Translations under genes and position numbers: made by a program
Notes under the pieces: model-generated
The model's input: only the letters and a program-made list of their open reading frames with translations
Told to the model about the DNA's origin: nothing
The model's database searches: none
Part shown: positions 16,922 through 25,493 of the stretch, one piece after another
Layout: each line of letters begins with the position of its first letter
Numbering within the stretch: the stretch's first letter is position 1
Source: Betaproteobacteria bacterium
GTDB lineage: Bacteria > Pseudomonadota > Gammaproteobacteria > Burkholderiales > Usitatibacteraceae
Length of the DNA stretch: 64,000 bases
Assembly (NCBI GenBank): GCA_016711875.1
Contig: JADJSD010000006.1
Coordinates: 1 to 64,000, forward strand
Direction of reading: 5' to 3'

Positions 16922-17587
16922 ATGGACGAAGCCATCGCGGGTTTTCTCGTCATGCCCCTCTGGGCGCAGATCGGCCTGGGGTTCTTCGCCCTGACCTTCG
17001 TCGTCATGGTGTTCGGTCCGGGAGTCGAACGGCGCCGGTACGCGGGGAAACTTTCGGCCCTGGCCGCCGCCGCCGGCGCGCCGACGACCCGCCGCGACGA
17101 GTTCACCGAATGGTTCACGATCACCGTCGAGGGGCGCGCTTTCGAGGTGCGGCGCGAACTGCGCGTTCGCAACAGCAGCTACCGGGGGCCCACCGGACAA
17201 CTGCTCGTGACCTCCACGCCGCTTTCCGGCAGCCGCTGGGAGTTGCACGCGATCAGCATCGTGCCGGGACGCGTGCCGACGTTCTTCCGCCAGCCGGCCC
17301 TGTCCACGGGCGATGCGAAGTTCGACGAGCGATTCGTCGTGATCGAGGACGGGGGGCCGGTACGCGAGCGCTGGCTCGATGCGTCGACCCGCGCTGCCAT
17401 CACGACCTTCTTCGACGCGCCGGCGGCCACCGGGCCGGTGTGGGTGCAGGAACGGCAGCTCCAGCACATCGCCGGGGACGAGTGGGCCAAGCTCGATCTC
17501 GCGGGTCTCAAGGGGCTCTTGCGCCAGCAGGCGATGCTCGCCACGGCGCTCGAGCGTGCCGCGGGGTGGCGCGGTCCTCTTGCGTGA
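16922..17587 (+). CDS. hypothetical membrane-anchored protein
   Basis: A 221-residue protein that I do not recognise. One N-terminal membrane segment (about residues 8-32, LVMPLWAQIGLGFFALTFVV) is followed by a soluble domain of mixed beta/alpha character, with FTEWFTITVEGRAFEVRREL and RYAGKLSALAAAAG near its start. This topology suggests a single-pass protein with a cytoplasmic domain. The ATG at 16922 is preferred over the in-frame TTG at 16910. The gene stands alone between two copies of the palindromic repeat (16831 and 17602), so it forms its own transcription unit. Confidence 0.7.
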   Translation: MDEAIAGFLVMPLWAQIGLGFFALTFVVMVFGPGVERRRYAGKLSALAAAAGAPTTRRDEFTEWFTITVEGRAFEVRRELRVRNSSYRGPTGQLLVTSTPLSGSRWELHAISIVPGRVPTFFRQPALSTGDAKFDERFVVIEDGGPVRERWLDASTRAAITTFFDAPAATGPVWVQERQLQHIAGDEWAKLDLAGLKGLLRQQAMLATALERAAGWRGPLA

Positions 17588-17601
17588 TTGAATGGTTGAA
17601 T

Positions 17602-17646
17602 GGGGACAGGTGAATTTTTCACCTGTCCCCAAATTCACCTGTCCCC
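17602..17646. repeat. palindromic GGGGACAGGTGAA repeat
   Basis: GGGGACAGGTGAATTTTTCA with CCTGTCCCC forms a perfect 13-base-arm hairpin, followed by a second inverse unit AAATTCACCTGTCCCC. It is the mirror arrangement of the copy at 16831; the two flank the hypothetical gene at 16922. Confidence 0.92.
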
Positions 17647-17704
17647 GTCTGTTGAAGTAACATCCCGCCGCTAGGCCCATGACAAGAATTCGAGCGAGGT
17701 GTTC

Positions 17705-19006
17705 ATGCAACAGGAACGTCAATCCTGGGGGATAGCCGTGTGGGTGGCGCTGGCCTGGATGGCCGCCGCCCTCGTCTCGAAGGCGTTCGCCCACGCGGTC
17801 ACGGAAAGCCTGCCCGTGTGGCTCGCGAGCGCCGTGACCTTTTGCGCGCTCGCCCTCGTGCCTCGCTGGAACTGGCTTCCCGTGCTGCTTGGCGCCGCCG
17901 TCGCGATGGCGGCCTGGGGCGCATGGGCGCACAAGCTCGGCCTCGTCGCCTCGCTTGCCTTCGCCGCCATCGAGCTGGTGTCCATGGCCTTGGGCGCCTG
18001 GGTCGCCACGCTGGGCCGGCGCCCGGATGACACGCCGGGCACGCAGACGCCCGCCCGCGCCGGAATGCTCATCGCGGGTGCGCTCGCCGCCTCGCTCGTC
18101 GGGGCCCTGCTCGCCATCGCGCTTTGGCACTGGCAGCGGCCGGCTTCCGATCCGTGGGCCGAAGGGCTCGCGTGGTTCTGCTCGACCGGCCTGGGCATCC
18201 TGCTCGTGGCCCCGCTCGCCTTTTCCTTCGCGGGCTTCCGCGTCCGACGCTCCGGCGGCATGCCGATGTCGCAGTTCGTGGCGGGTGCGCTGGCCTTCGC
18301 GGTGTTCGCGATCATCGCCCTTCTCGTGTTCGGCGGACGCGCGGAGCTGCGCTTCGGCGCCCTCGCCTCGACGCTCGCCTACCTGCCCATGCCCTTCCTG
18401 CTTCTCTCCGCATTGCTGTGGGGGCCGCGCGGTGGCTCGTTCGCGATGCTGGGGGGCTCGCTCCTCATGATCGGCCTCACCGCAAACGGCGGCGGCCCCT
18501 TCGCGATCCGCGAGGATTTCCCCGGCGAAGCGGTGGTCGAGGTGCAGGGCTTCATCGCGGTGTGGGCCGTCGTGATGCTGCTCGCGAGCGCCCTCGCCGA
18601 AGGCCGCCGCGCTGCCCTCGCCAGCGCCCGCGATTGGCAACTGCGCTTCGAGCGCACGCTGCAGGCCGTGGGCGCCGTGACGGTGGAGTACGACGCCGTC
18701 ACCGGCCGGGCCGTCTGGAGCGACGGGGCCGCGCGGGTACTGGGGCCCTCCGTTGCCGGCGTCGGCGGCCTGGACGAATGGCTCGATGGCGTGGATCCGT
18801 CGGAACGCGCGATGGTGAAGGCCGCGTGGGAGTCGGTGGCCGAAGGGCACGTGCCTGCGAGCGAGCACGATTACGCGGTGCGCCTGCCGGATGGCCGCAG
18901 CCTGCGGGTGCGCGAGCGGCTCGCGGGCGTGCAGGGTGCGGACGGCCGCGTCGAGACCGTCGCGGGGCTCATGCGCGCCATCGAGCCGGAGGCGGGCCTT
19001 GGCTGA
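17705..19006 (+). CDS. MASE1-type membrane sensor with a PAS-like domain and no output domain
   Basis: A 433-residue protein. Residues about 1-300 form some eight hydrophobic segments of the MASE1 type (WGIAVWVALAWMAAALVSKA, SAVTFCALALVPRWNWLPVL, WFCSTGLGILLVAPLAFSFA). The rest is a PAS-like domain beginning at WQLRFERTLQAVGAVTVEYD and ending with a PAC-like VRERLAGVQGADGRVETVAG. MASE1 proteins normally end in a GGDEF, EAL or kinase domain; this one ends at the PAS domain. The ATG at 17705 follows AGCGAGG. Its stop overlaps the start of the hydrolase-ACBP gene, so that protein may be its functional partner. Confidence 0.82.
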   Translation: MQQERQSWGIAVWVALAWMAAALVSKAFAHAVTESLPVWLASAVTFCALALVPRWNWLPVLLGAAVAMAAWGAWAHKLGLVASLAFAAIELVSMALGAWVATLGRRPDDTPGTQTPARAGMLIAGALAASLVGALLAIALWHWQRPASDPWAEGLAWFCSTGLGILLVAPLAFSFAGFRVRRSGGMPMSQFVAGALAFAVFAIIALLVFGGRAELRFGALASTLAYLPMPFLLLSALLWGPRGGSFAMLGGSLLMIGLTANGGGPFAIREDFPGEAVVEVQGFIAVWAVVMLLASALAEGRRAALASARDWQLRFERTLQAVGAVTVEYDAVTGRAVWSDGAARVLGPSVAGVGGLDEWLDGVDPSERAMVKAAWESVAEGHVPASEHDYAVRLPDGRSLRVRERLAGVQGADGRVETVAGLMRAIEPEAGLG

Positions 19007-20483
19007 GCCGGCGGTCTTCCTGGTGCACGGCCTGGGCGGCACGCAGTACGACCTGGGCTCGATGCACAAGCGCCTGAAGAACGCGGGTTTCGTCACGCAC
19101 TCGCTCACGCTGCCGGGCCACGGCACGAAGCCCGAGGACCTCGTGGGCGTGAAGGCCGAGGACTGGCTCGAGGCCGTGCGCGCCAAGTACCGCGAGATCG
19201 TCGGCCAGCACGAGGTGCTGCACCTGATGGGCATGTGCATGGGCTCGCTGCTGGCGGTGGAGACGGCCAAGCGCGAGAAGCACGCCAAGGGCCGGCTCGT
19301 GGCGCTCGCGCCGCCCGTCTACATCGACGGTTGGGCCACGCCCTGGTACCGGGGCCTGCGTCCCGCGCTCTACCACGTGCCCGGCCTTCCGGCGCGCATG
19401 AAGGTGGAGGAAGAGGATCCCTACGGCATCAAGAACGAGCAGCTTCGCGCCATCGTGAAGGCCAAGTTCGAGCGCGGCGAGAATTTCCACTACGGCTGGG
19501 TGCCGCTCGCGTGCATCCGCGAGGTGGACCGGCTGCGCGCGATGGTGATGAAGGACCTGAAGCGCATCGCCTGCCGCACGCTCGTGATCCACGCGCGGCA
19601 CGACGAGCTCACGAGCCTTCGCTCGGCGCACTACCTGGTCGAGCACATCGACGCCGGCGGCAAGCGCGCGGGGCAGGCGCGCATGGTGGTGCTGGAGGAC
19701 AGCTACCACATGGTGTGCGTCGACAACGACCGCGAGATCGTCGCGAGCCGGGTGCTCGAGTTCTTCGAGGCGAACGCGGCGGGGTCGCTGGGCATGTCGG
19801 ATGGCGACCCGAAGATGTCCCGCGAGGAGATGGAACGCCTGCTCGAGGGCGCGCGGGACGATCTCGGGAAGGGCGACTTCGCGGCGCTCTTCGATCGCGG
19901 CATCCCGGATGTCGCCTGGTTCCAGCCGGGCGCCAATCGCACGAGCGGCATCTACCGCGGGCGAAAGGGGCTCGCGCGGCTGCAGGGCTGGGCGGGCAAG
20001 GGCGTGCGCTTCGTCGCGTTCGGCGCTCCCGCCTTCAACGCGAACATGGCGGTGGTGCCCGCGACGCTGCAATGCGCGGGGCTTTCGTCGAGCGGGGTGA
20101 TCGCGCTGGCCATGCGGCAGGGGAAGTTGCTCGAGGCGCGCTGGTTTCCGGATGACGCGGCGGTCGAGAACGCGCACTTCGGCGGCGAGCCGGTGCCCGA
20201 CGGTCCCACGCCGGCCGAGCGCGAGTTCGAGGCGGCGGCCGCGCGTTCCAAGCAGCTTCGCAAGGCGCCGGACAACGAGACGCTGCTCGCGCTTTATTCG
20301 CTCTACAAGCAGGGCAGCGTGGGTGATGCGGTGGGAGGCCGGCCCGGCGTGATGGACGTGGTCGGCCGCGCCAAGTTCGACGCGTGGAGTGCCCGTCGCG
20401 GCATGGGCCGGGACGAGGCGATGCGCGAATACGTGGCGCTCGTGGGCAAGCTCGCGGAGGCGGAAGGCGCGAAGGCGGCTTGA
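18999..20483 (+). CDS. alpha/beta-hydrolase - SnoaL-like - acyl-CoA-binding protein (ACBP) fusion
   Basis: A 494-residue three-domain protein. Residues 1-258 are an alpha/beta hydrolase with oxyanion segment VHGLGG, nucleophile elbow GMCMG (Cys80, not Ser), Asp202 (ARHDELT) and His237 (SYHM). Residues about 275-400 resemble a SnoaL/NTF2-like domain. Residues 405-490 are an ACBP domain that aligns with bovine ACBP without gaps; its CoA/acyl ligands Tyr28, Tyr31, Lys32, Lys54 and Tyr73 fall at Y433, Y436, K437, K459 and Y478, a constant offset of 405. The start is TTG 18999 after GGAGGCGG, overlapping the MASE1 gene by eight bases. The fusion suggests acyl-CoA is held by the protein and processed by a Cys-type acyl hydrolase or transferase. 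The reaction is inferred only. Confidence 0.85.
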   Translation: MAEPAVFLVHGLGGTQYDLGSMHKRLKNAGFVTHSLTLPGHGTKPEDLVGVKAEDWLEAVRAKYREIVGQHEVLHLMGMCMGSLLAVETAKREKHAKGRLVALAPPVYIDGWATPWYRGLRPALYHVPGLPARMKVEEEDPYGIKNEQLRAIVKAKFERGENFHYGWVPLACIREVDRLRAMVMKDLKRIACRTLVIHARHDELTSLRSAHYLVEHIDAGGKRAGQARMVVLEDSYHMVCVDNDREIVASRVLEFFEANAAGSLGMSDGDPKMSREEMERLLEGARDDLGKGDFAALFDRGIPDVAWFQPGANRTSGIYRGRKGLARLQGWAGKGVRFVAFGAPAFNANMAVVPATLQCAGLSSSGVIALAMRQGKLLEARWFPDDAAVENAHFGGEPVPDGPTPAEREFEAAAARSKQLRKAPDNETLLALYSLYKQGSVGDAVGGRPGVMDVVGRAKFDAWSARRGMGRDEAMREYVALVGKLAEAEGAKAA

Positions 20484-20488
20484 AAGCC

Positions 20489-20547
20489 GGGGACAGGTGA
20501 ATTTTTCACCTGTCCCCAAATTCATGTCCCCAAATTCACCTGTCCCC
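20489..20547. repeat. palindromic GGGGACAGGTGAA repeat, three inverse units
   Basis: One direct unit GGGGACAGGTGAATTT is followed by three inverse units; the middle one is shortened to TTCATGTCCCC. On the minus strand the last unit provides the final G-D-R codons and the TGA (20536-20538) of the hybrid kinase. It separates the convergent hydrolase and kinase genes. Confidence 0.92.
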
Positions 20548-22305
20548 GATCCGTCCGGCGTCCAGCCAGCGCAGGATCGCGCGGTAGAGGACCTCCGGGA
20601 CCACCGGCTTGCCGATATGGTCGTTCATCCCGGCCCGGGCACTGGCCTCGCGGTCTTCGCGGAAGGCATTGGCCGAGAGTGCGACGATGGGCGTCGCGGC
20701 CGATGACGGAATGCGGCGTATCTCGCGCGTCGCCTCGACGCCGCCCATCACCGGCATGTTCATGTCCATCAGGATGAGGTCGAACGAATGCGCGCGCGCG
20801 TATTCGACGGCCTCCCGCCCGTTCGAGGCCGTGTGGACGGCGAGCCCGACATCCTCGAGCAGCGCGCGGGCCACCTCCTGGTTGAGCGGCTCGTCCTCCA
20901 CCACGAGCACGCGCGCGTCGCGATGCCGCGAGGCCAGCTCGTTCGCCGGGTGATCCGCGCCTTCGTCTTCGGCTTCGGTTTCCGGGATGTCCTCCAGCTC
21001 GACCTCGAACCAGAAGAGGCTTCCGTGCCCCGGGACGCTCTCCACCCCGATCTGGCCGTTCATCGCTTCCACCAGGCGCTTGCTGACCGCGAGCCCCAGG
21101 CCCGTTCCCCGGTGACGGCGGGTGAGCGACGTGTCGACCTGCTCGAAGGGCCGGAAGATGCGCACCTGGTCCTCCGGCAGGATGCCGATGCCGGTGTCGC
21201 GGATCTCGAAGCGCAGCCGCGTGCGGTCTTCCGACGCGCGCCCGATCGCGCTCACGGTCACCGTCACGGCGCCCACCAGGGTGAACTTGAGCGCGTTGCC
21301 CACGATATTGATGAGCACCTGCGATAGCCGCCCCGCATCGCCGCGCAGGCGCCGCCGCTCCAGCGCGGGGTTCGCGCGCCAGGAAAGCGACGGCCCGTCG
21401 TCCGAGGCGAGGCCCGCCACCGCGTCGAGCAGGTGGATGCGGATGTCGTGCAGGTCGAAGGCCTCGCTCGCCAGGTGGAGCTGGTTCGACTCGATGCGCG
21501 TGATGTCGAGCACGTCGTTGATGACGCCGAGCAGCTGCCGCGAGGCGCGATCCGCCTTGTCGAGGTGGTCCCGCAGGGCGGGGTCGGTGGTCTTGCGCTT
21601 GATGAGCGCGAGCAGCCCCATGACGCCGTTCATCGGCGTGCGCAATTCGTGGCTCGCGACCGACAGGAACGAGGTCTTCGCGCGGTTCGCCGCCTCGGCG
21701 GCGGACCGGGCCACCTCGAGGTCCTTCGACTTCGTTTCCAGCATCGCCTCGTGGCGCTTGTCGACGAACATCGCGAGGAATTCCTTCGCGGGCACGCCTT
21801 CCTCGCCCAGGCGCAGCATGTGGATCTCGCAGGGGATCATCTCGCCCTCTCCGCCGCGCACGCCGGCAGGCGCGACCACGATCGGCCCGGCGGTCGCGGG
21901 CTCCTTCAGCGCCGCCTGGAACTGGAAGCGCCCGGGCCCGTCGAGGAACAGGGCGAGCGCGTAGCGCTCCTGGCGCAAGGTGGTCCGCAGGCCGAGGAAG
22001 GCCTGGGCGCGCCGGTTGCTCTCGAGGAGGTACCCGTTGTCGTCCACCAGGACGGCCGGCAAGGGCAGGAACTCGAAGAGCGACCGGTACTTCTCCAGGG
22101 CGAGCGAAAGGCTCGACTGGCTCTGGCGAAGCTCCTGGTTCTGGATCTCGAGTTCGGTCTGGTAGATGCGCAGCTCCTCGACCAGGTGCTGCACGTCGGC
22201 CGCGGTGGGTGCGGACGAGGCGCCGCCGGCGGGATCCGTCGTTCCCGCGAGGGCGCGTTCCGCCCGTCGGCGCAGCTCGGCCAGGTTCACCTTGCGCTCG
22301 GTCAC
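20536..22305 (-). CDS. hybrid PAS histidine kinase with C-terminal receiver
   Basis: A 589-residue protein: coiled N-terminus (VQHLVEELRIYQTELEIQNQ), PAS-like domain (about 70-180), HisKA with H219 (FLSVASHELRTPMNG), ATPase with N-box VGNALKFT and G-boxes DTGIGI and GTGLGLAVS, then a receiver domain with D514 (LILMDMNMPVMGG). No membrane segment is seen. The start is GTG 22305, overlapping the TGA of the CheB-CheR-PAS gene (GTGA). The frame is open much further upstream, but only as an out-of-frame shadow of that gene. Coupled synthesis suggests the two proteins form one signalling unit, in which the PAS-bearing chemotaxis-like protein would feed this kinase. Confidence 0.9.
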   Translation of the reverse strand: MTERKVNLAELRRRAERALAGTTDPAGGASSAPTAADVQHLVEELRIYQTELEIQNQELRQSQSSLSLALEKYRSLFEFLPLPAVLVDDNGYLLESNRRAQAFLGLRTTLRQERYALALFLDGPGRFQFQAALKEPATAGPIVVAPAGVRGGEGEMIPCEIHMLRLGEEGVPAKEFLAMFVDKRHEAMLETKSKDLEVARSAAEAANRAKTSFLSVASHELRTPMNGVMGLLALIKRKTTDPALRDHLDKADRASRQLLGVINDVLDITRIESNQLHLASEAFDLHDIRIHLLDAVAGLASDDGPSLSWRANPALERRRLRGDAGRLSQVLINIVGNALKFTLVGAVTVTVSAIGRASEDRTRLRFEIRDTGIGILPEDQVRIFRPFEQVDTSLTRRHRGTGLGLAVSKRLVEAMNGQIGVESVPGHGSLFWFEVELEDIPETEAEDEGADHPANELASRHRDARVLVVEDEPLNQEVARALLEDVGLAVHTASNGREAVEYARAHSFDLILMDMNMPVMGGVEATREIRRIPSSAATPIVALSANAFREDREASARAGMNDHIGKPVVPEVLYRAILRWLDAGRIGDR

Positions 22306-25238
22306 TTCCGCCGCCTTGCCCGCCAGGCGGAGATGTCGATGTGGCTGATCACCGCCCCGAACGGCTCGCTGTTCACGGGCGCCGCGTTCAGCATGAACCA
22401 GCGCTCCTCGTCGGGCGAATGGCACGGGTACTCGAGGCTGTAGCGCGGCAGCGTGCCCTCGAGCACGCCACGAATGCCCCGGGTGGCCTCGCGGGCGATC
22501 TCGCCGTCGCCCTCCTCGCCGGTTTGGCAGACGTCGAAGTAGTTGACGCCGATGCTCGAGCGGGCCAGGTCGTGGTCGCCATTGGCGAGCGCGAAGTGCC
22601 GCCACGCGGCGTTCACGAGCACGATCGTGCCCGCCGGGTCGACGACGGCGACGTGCTCGGGCAGCGCGTCGATGATCGCCTGCAGGCGCTTCGCGTCGTG
22701 GTAGGCGGTAACCTCGACGAAGGTGGCCACGGCGCCGCGCTCGCCCGTCGAGGGCACGAGGTACGGCAGGATGCGCGCGAGGTGGATGCGCCGGCCGTCG
22801 TTCGTCTTCACCTCGTGCTCGATCATGTGGTCCGACTGCAGGGTCCGCTCGAGGTCGCCGATCAGGTCGGGGTAGGCGAGCTCGTGCTGGATGTCGTCCA
22901 GGCGGCGGCCGACGTCGGTCTCGCGCAACCGGAAGAGGCGCGTCGCATCCGGGCTGAAGCGCCGGACGAGCAGGTGCGAATCGACGAACACCGTCGCGAG
23001 CCCCGCGGCCTTGGCCAGGCTGTCGAGGTCGGCGTTCAGGCGGTTGAGGATCTGCACCTTCTCCAGGTATTCCGCGTTGACGGTGTTCATCTCCTCGTTG
23101 ACCGACTGGAGCTCCTCGTTGGAGCTCTGCAGCTCCTCGTTGGAGGCCATGAGCTCCTCGTTGGTCGCCTGGAGTTCCTCGTTGGAAGTCTCCAGCTCCT
23201 CGATGGTGGCCTGCAGGCTTTCGCGGGTGGCGGCCAGCTCGCGCTCCAGGTGGCCGATGCGCGCCATCGTCTCGGCGTCCACGTCCACCGCGCTTTCCTC
23301 GGTGAGGGCCTGCGACGGCCCGGCCTGGAAGGAGAGCAGGCACATGCCCTCCTGCCCGTCGAGCGGCTGGGCCGAGAGCCGCACGGCGACCCGCTCGCCA
23401 TCGGCCGCGCGGATGTCGACGGCGTCGGAGGTGAGGCAGGTGCGGTCGCGGCTCGCCTTGAAGAGGAGGGCCGAAGCGACGGGCACCAGGGGCTCGGGGA
23501 GCAGGCGCGGGATCGCGAGGCTGGCGCTGCCCTCGCGCGGCTTGAGGTATCGGCCGACCTGCCCGTAGAGGTGCACGGCCTCGTGGGCCGCGTTCACGAT
23601 CATCGCCGGGGGTGCGAAGCGCTCGAGCAGCGCGGCGATGCCGGCGTCCGCGAGGACCGCGCTTTCGGAGAGTCGCCGCGGGGCCGGCACGGCAACGGGG
23701 CCACCCGTGCCCCTGGGCAGCGGCAGGCTCGCGCGGCTGTTGGTGAGGGGCGGCGCCGTCGGGCCGATGCGGCGGAAGATCTTGTGCCGCACGCTGACCG
23801 CCTTGAGGCCGTCGGTGGCGGTCGAGAGGGATTCGCTCGAACCCAGCAGCAGGGCGCCGCCTTCCTTCACGGCGAACTGCAACGACCGCAGGGCCCGCTC
23901 CTGCGCGCCCGGGCGGAAGTAGATGAGGGTGTTCCGGCACGCCACGATGTCCATCCGCGTGAAGGGCGGGTCCGAGAGCAGGTTGTGGCGGGCGAAGACG
24001 ATGCACTGGCGCAATTCGGCCTTCACTTCGTACCCGCCCTTCTTCTTCACGAAGAACCGGCCCAGGCGCTCGGCGGACAACTCGGCGGCGGCGGATTCCG
24101 GGTACAGCCCGGCACTCGCCTTCTCGACGCACTGCGGGTCGGCGTCGGTGGCGAAGATCTTGAGGTTCAGCCAGCGCCGCTGCTCTTCGAAGGCCTCGAT
24201 GAACAGCATCGCGATCGTGTAGGCCTCCTCGCCGGTCGCCACGCCGGCGGTCCACGCCCGCAGCGTATCGCCCGAGTCGGCGTCGGCCACCATCGGGGTG
24301 ATGACCTTGTCGTAGAGCGTCTGGAAGGCTTCCGGGTCGCGGAAGAAGCTGGTCACGGAGATCAGCATCTCGCGGCGCAGGGTGAGCACCTCGGACGGGT
24401 CGCGGTCGAGCAGGTCGAGGTACTGGTGCAGGCCCGGGGTGAAGCGCACCTGCATGCGCCGCTCGATGCGGCGAATGACGGTGGCCGGCTTGTAGTCGGC
24501 GAAATCGATGCCGCCCAGCCGGTGCAGGCGCTGCAGGATGGCGGCCGTGAGCTCCGGGATCGACATGCGCGCGTGTTCCACCACGGGCGCCTCGGGCGGC
24601 GGGGGCGCCGCGACAGGCAGGTTCTGCACGTGGGCCACGAGGCGGCCGGGGAGGTCCTCGGCGGTGAGGACGGCATCCATGAACCCGGTGGCGATGGCGC
24701 TGCGCGGCATGCCGTCGAACTTGGCGGTCTCCGGATCCTGCGCCATGAGGAAGCCGCCGACGTTCTCGATCGCCTCCGCGCCGCGGGTGCCGTCCGTTCC
24801 CGTGCCGGAGAGGATCACGCCGACCGCGCGCGCGCCGTAGACCTCGGCGAGCGAGGAAAAGAAGATGTCGATGGGCAGCGAGAGTCCGCGGGGGCTCTTG
24901 GGCGTGAGGTGCAGGTGCCCCGCCGTGATGTGCATGATCGCGCCGGGTGGGATCAGGTAGACGCAGTTCGCCTCGATCGCCATCGCGTCCTCGACCATGA
25001 CGACGGGCATGGCCGTGTACCGCGCGAGCAGGTTGCTCATCATGCTCTTGTGATCCGGCGAGAGATGCTGGATCACGACGAAGGCAGCGCCGACGTCCCG
25101 GGGACAGGTCTTGAAGAAACGCTCGAGCGCGTCCAGGCCCCCGGCGGAGGCGCCGATGCAAACGACGTGGCCGGCGAAAGCGGGCGGCTTTGCCTTGCGC
25201 GGGCGCGGCGGTTTCTTGCGGGGGGCGCGGGTCGGCAT
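22302..25238 (-). CDS. CheB-CheR-PAS fusion protein
   Basis: A 978-residue protein. Residues about 22-205 are a CheB-type methylesterase with S31 (GASAGG), H58 (IQHLSPDH) and D149 (GTGTDG), lacking the usual N-terminal receiver. Residues about 225-490 are a CheR-type methyltransferase (IERRMQVRF, SVTSFFRDPEAF, CRNTLIYF). A long Glu/Asn-rich coiled coil of EELxxxNEEL repeats (about 660-725) leads into two PAS domains. Such fusions are known, usually with a kinase in the same chain or next to it. Here the kinase is a separate, translationally coupled gene. No chemoreceptor or CheA gene lies in the window, so a role outside flagellar chemotaxis is likely. Confidence 0.93.
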   Translation of the reverse strand: MPTRAPRKKPPRPRKAKPPAFAGHVVCIGASAGGLDALERFFKTCPRDVGAAFVVIQHLSPDHKSMMSNLLARYTAMPVVMVEDAMAIEANCVYLIPPGAIMHITAGHLHLTPKSPRGLSLPIDIFFSSLAEVYGARAVGVILSGTGTDGTRGAEAIENVGGFLMAQDPETAKFDGMPRSAIATGFMDAVLTAEDLPGRLVAHVQNLPVAAPPPPEAPVVEHARMSIPELTAAILQRLHRLGGIDFADYKPATVIRRIERRMQVRFTPGLHQYLDLLDRDPSEVLTLRREMLISVTSFFRDPEAFQTLYDKVITPMVADADSGDTLRAWTAGVATGEEAYTIAMLFIEAFEEQRRWLNLKIFATDADPQCVEKASAGLYPESAAAELSAERLGRFFVKKKGGYEVKAELRQCIVFARHNLLSDPPFTRMDIVACRNTLIYFRPGAQERALRSLQFAVKEGGALLLGSSESLSTATDGLKAVSVRHKIFRRIGPTAPPLTNSRASLPLPRGTGGPVAVPAPRRLSESAVLADAGIAALLERFAPPAMIVNAAHEAVHLYGQVGRYLKPREGSASLAIPRLLPEPLVPVASALLFKASRDRTCLTSDAVDIRAADGERVAVRLSAQPLDGQEGMCLLSFQAGPSQALTEESAVDVDAETMARIGHLERELAATRESLQATIEELETSNEELQATNEELMASNEELQSSNEELQSVNEEMNTVNAEYLEKVQILNRLNADLDSLAKAAGLATVFVDSHLLVRRFSPDATRLFRLRETDVGRRLDDIQHELAYPDLIGDLERTLQSDHMIEHEVKTNDGRRIHLARILPYLVPSTGERGAVATFVEVTAYHDAKRLQAIIDALPEHVAVVDPAGTIVLVNAAWRHFALANGDHDLARSSIGVNYFDVCQTGEEGDGEIAREATRGIRGVLEGTLPRYSLEYPCHSPDEERWFMLNAAPVNSEPFGAVISHIDISAWRARRRK

Positions 25239-25432
25239 GGAAAGAGCGAAGGCCCGGCCGTCAGGCCACGGCGGGCGCCGGCGCGTCGTGTCGCCCGGGT
25301 CGGGATTCAGCAGGTTTCAACGGGCGCCACGCCTTAACGGGTGTCAGTGAAGGCCGAAGGTACTCCCGCGAGTTGCCGTTGAAAAGTCGCCCGTGCTGGT
25401 GCCTTGATATCCCGCAAGTCGCGCATCCTGGT

Positions 25433-25493
25433 GGGGACAGGTGCAATCGGGGACAGGTGTATTTTTCACCTGTCCCCAAATTCACCTGTCCCC
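25433..25493. repeat. palindromic GGGGACAGGTG repeat
   Basis: Two direct units (GGGGACAGGTGCAATC, GGGGACAGGTGTATTT) face two inverse units. The last inverse unit supplies the G-D-R-stop end of the DUF1801 gene on the minus strand (TGA at 25482-25484). The remainder of the 243-base gap (25239-25432) shows no gene or clear signal. Confidence 0.92.

Noticed and set aside
22306..25161. Upstream extension of the hybrid-kinase frame, which would give one 1541-residue protein
   Set aside because: The extension overlaps the CheB-CheR-PAS gene out of frame and has no domain; the GTG in the GTGA overlap at 22305 begins just before the coiled N-terminus of the kinase.
22209..25337. Plus-strand open frame of 1042 codons
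   Set aside because: Antisense shadow of the CheB-CheR-PAS gene, composed of repetitive Arg/Gly/Val/His residues typical of high-GC antisense frames.
8201..25493. CRISPR array from the recurrent palindromes
   Set aside because: Copies are kilobases apart, lie between genes, vary in unit number and have no regular spacers or cas genes.
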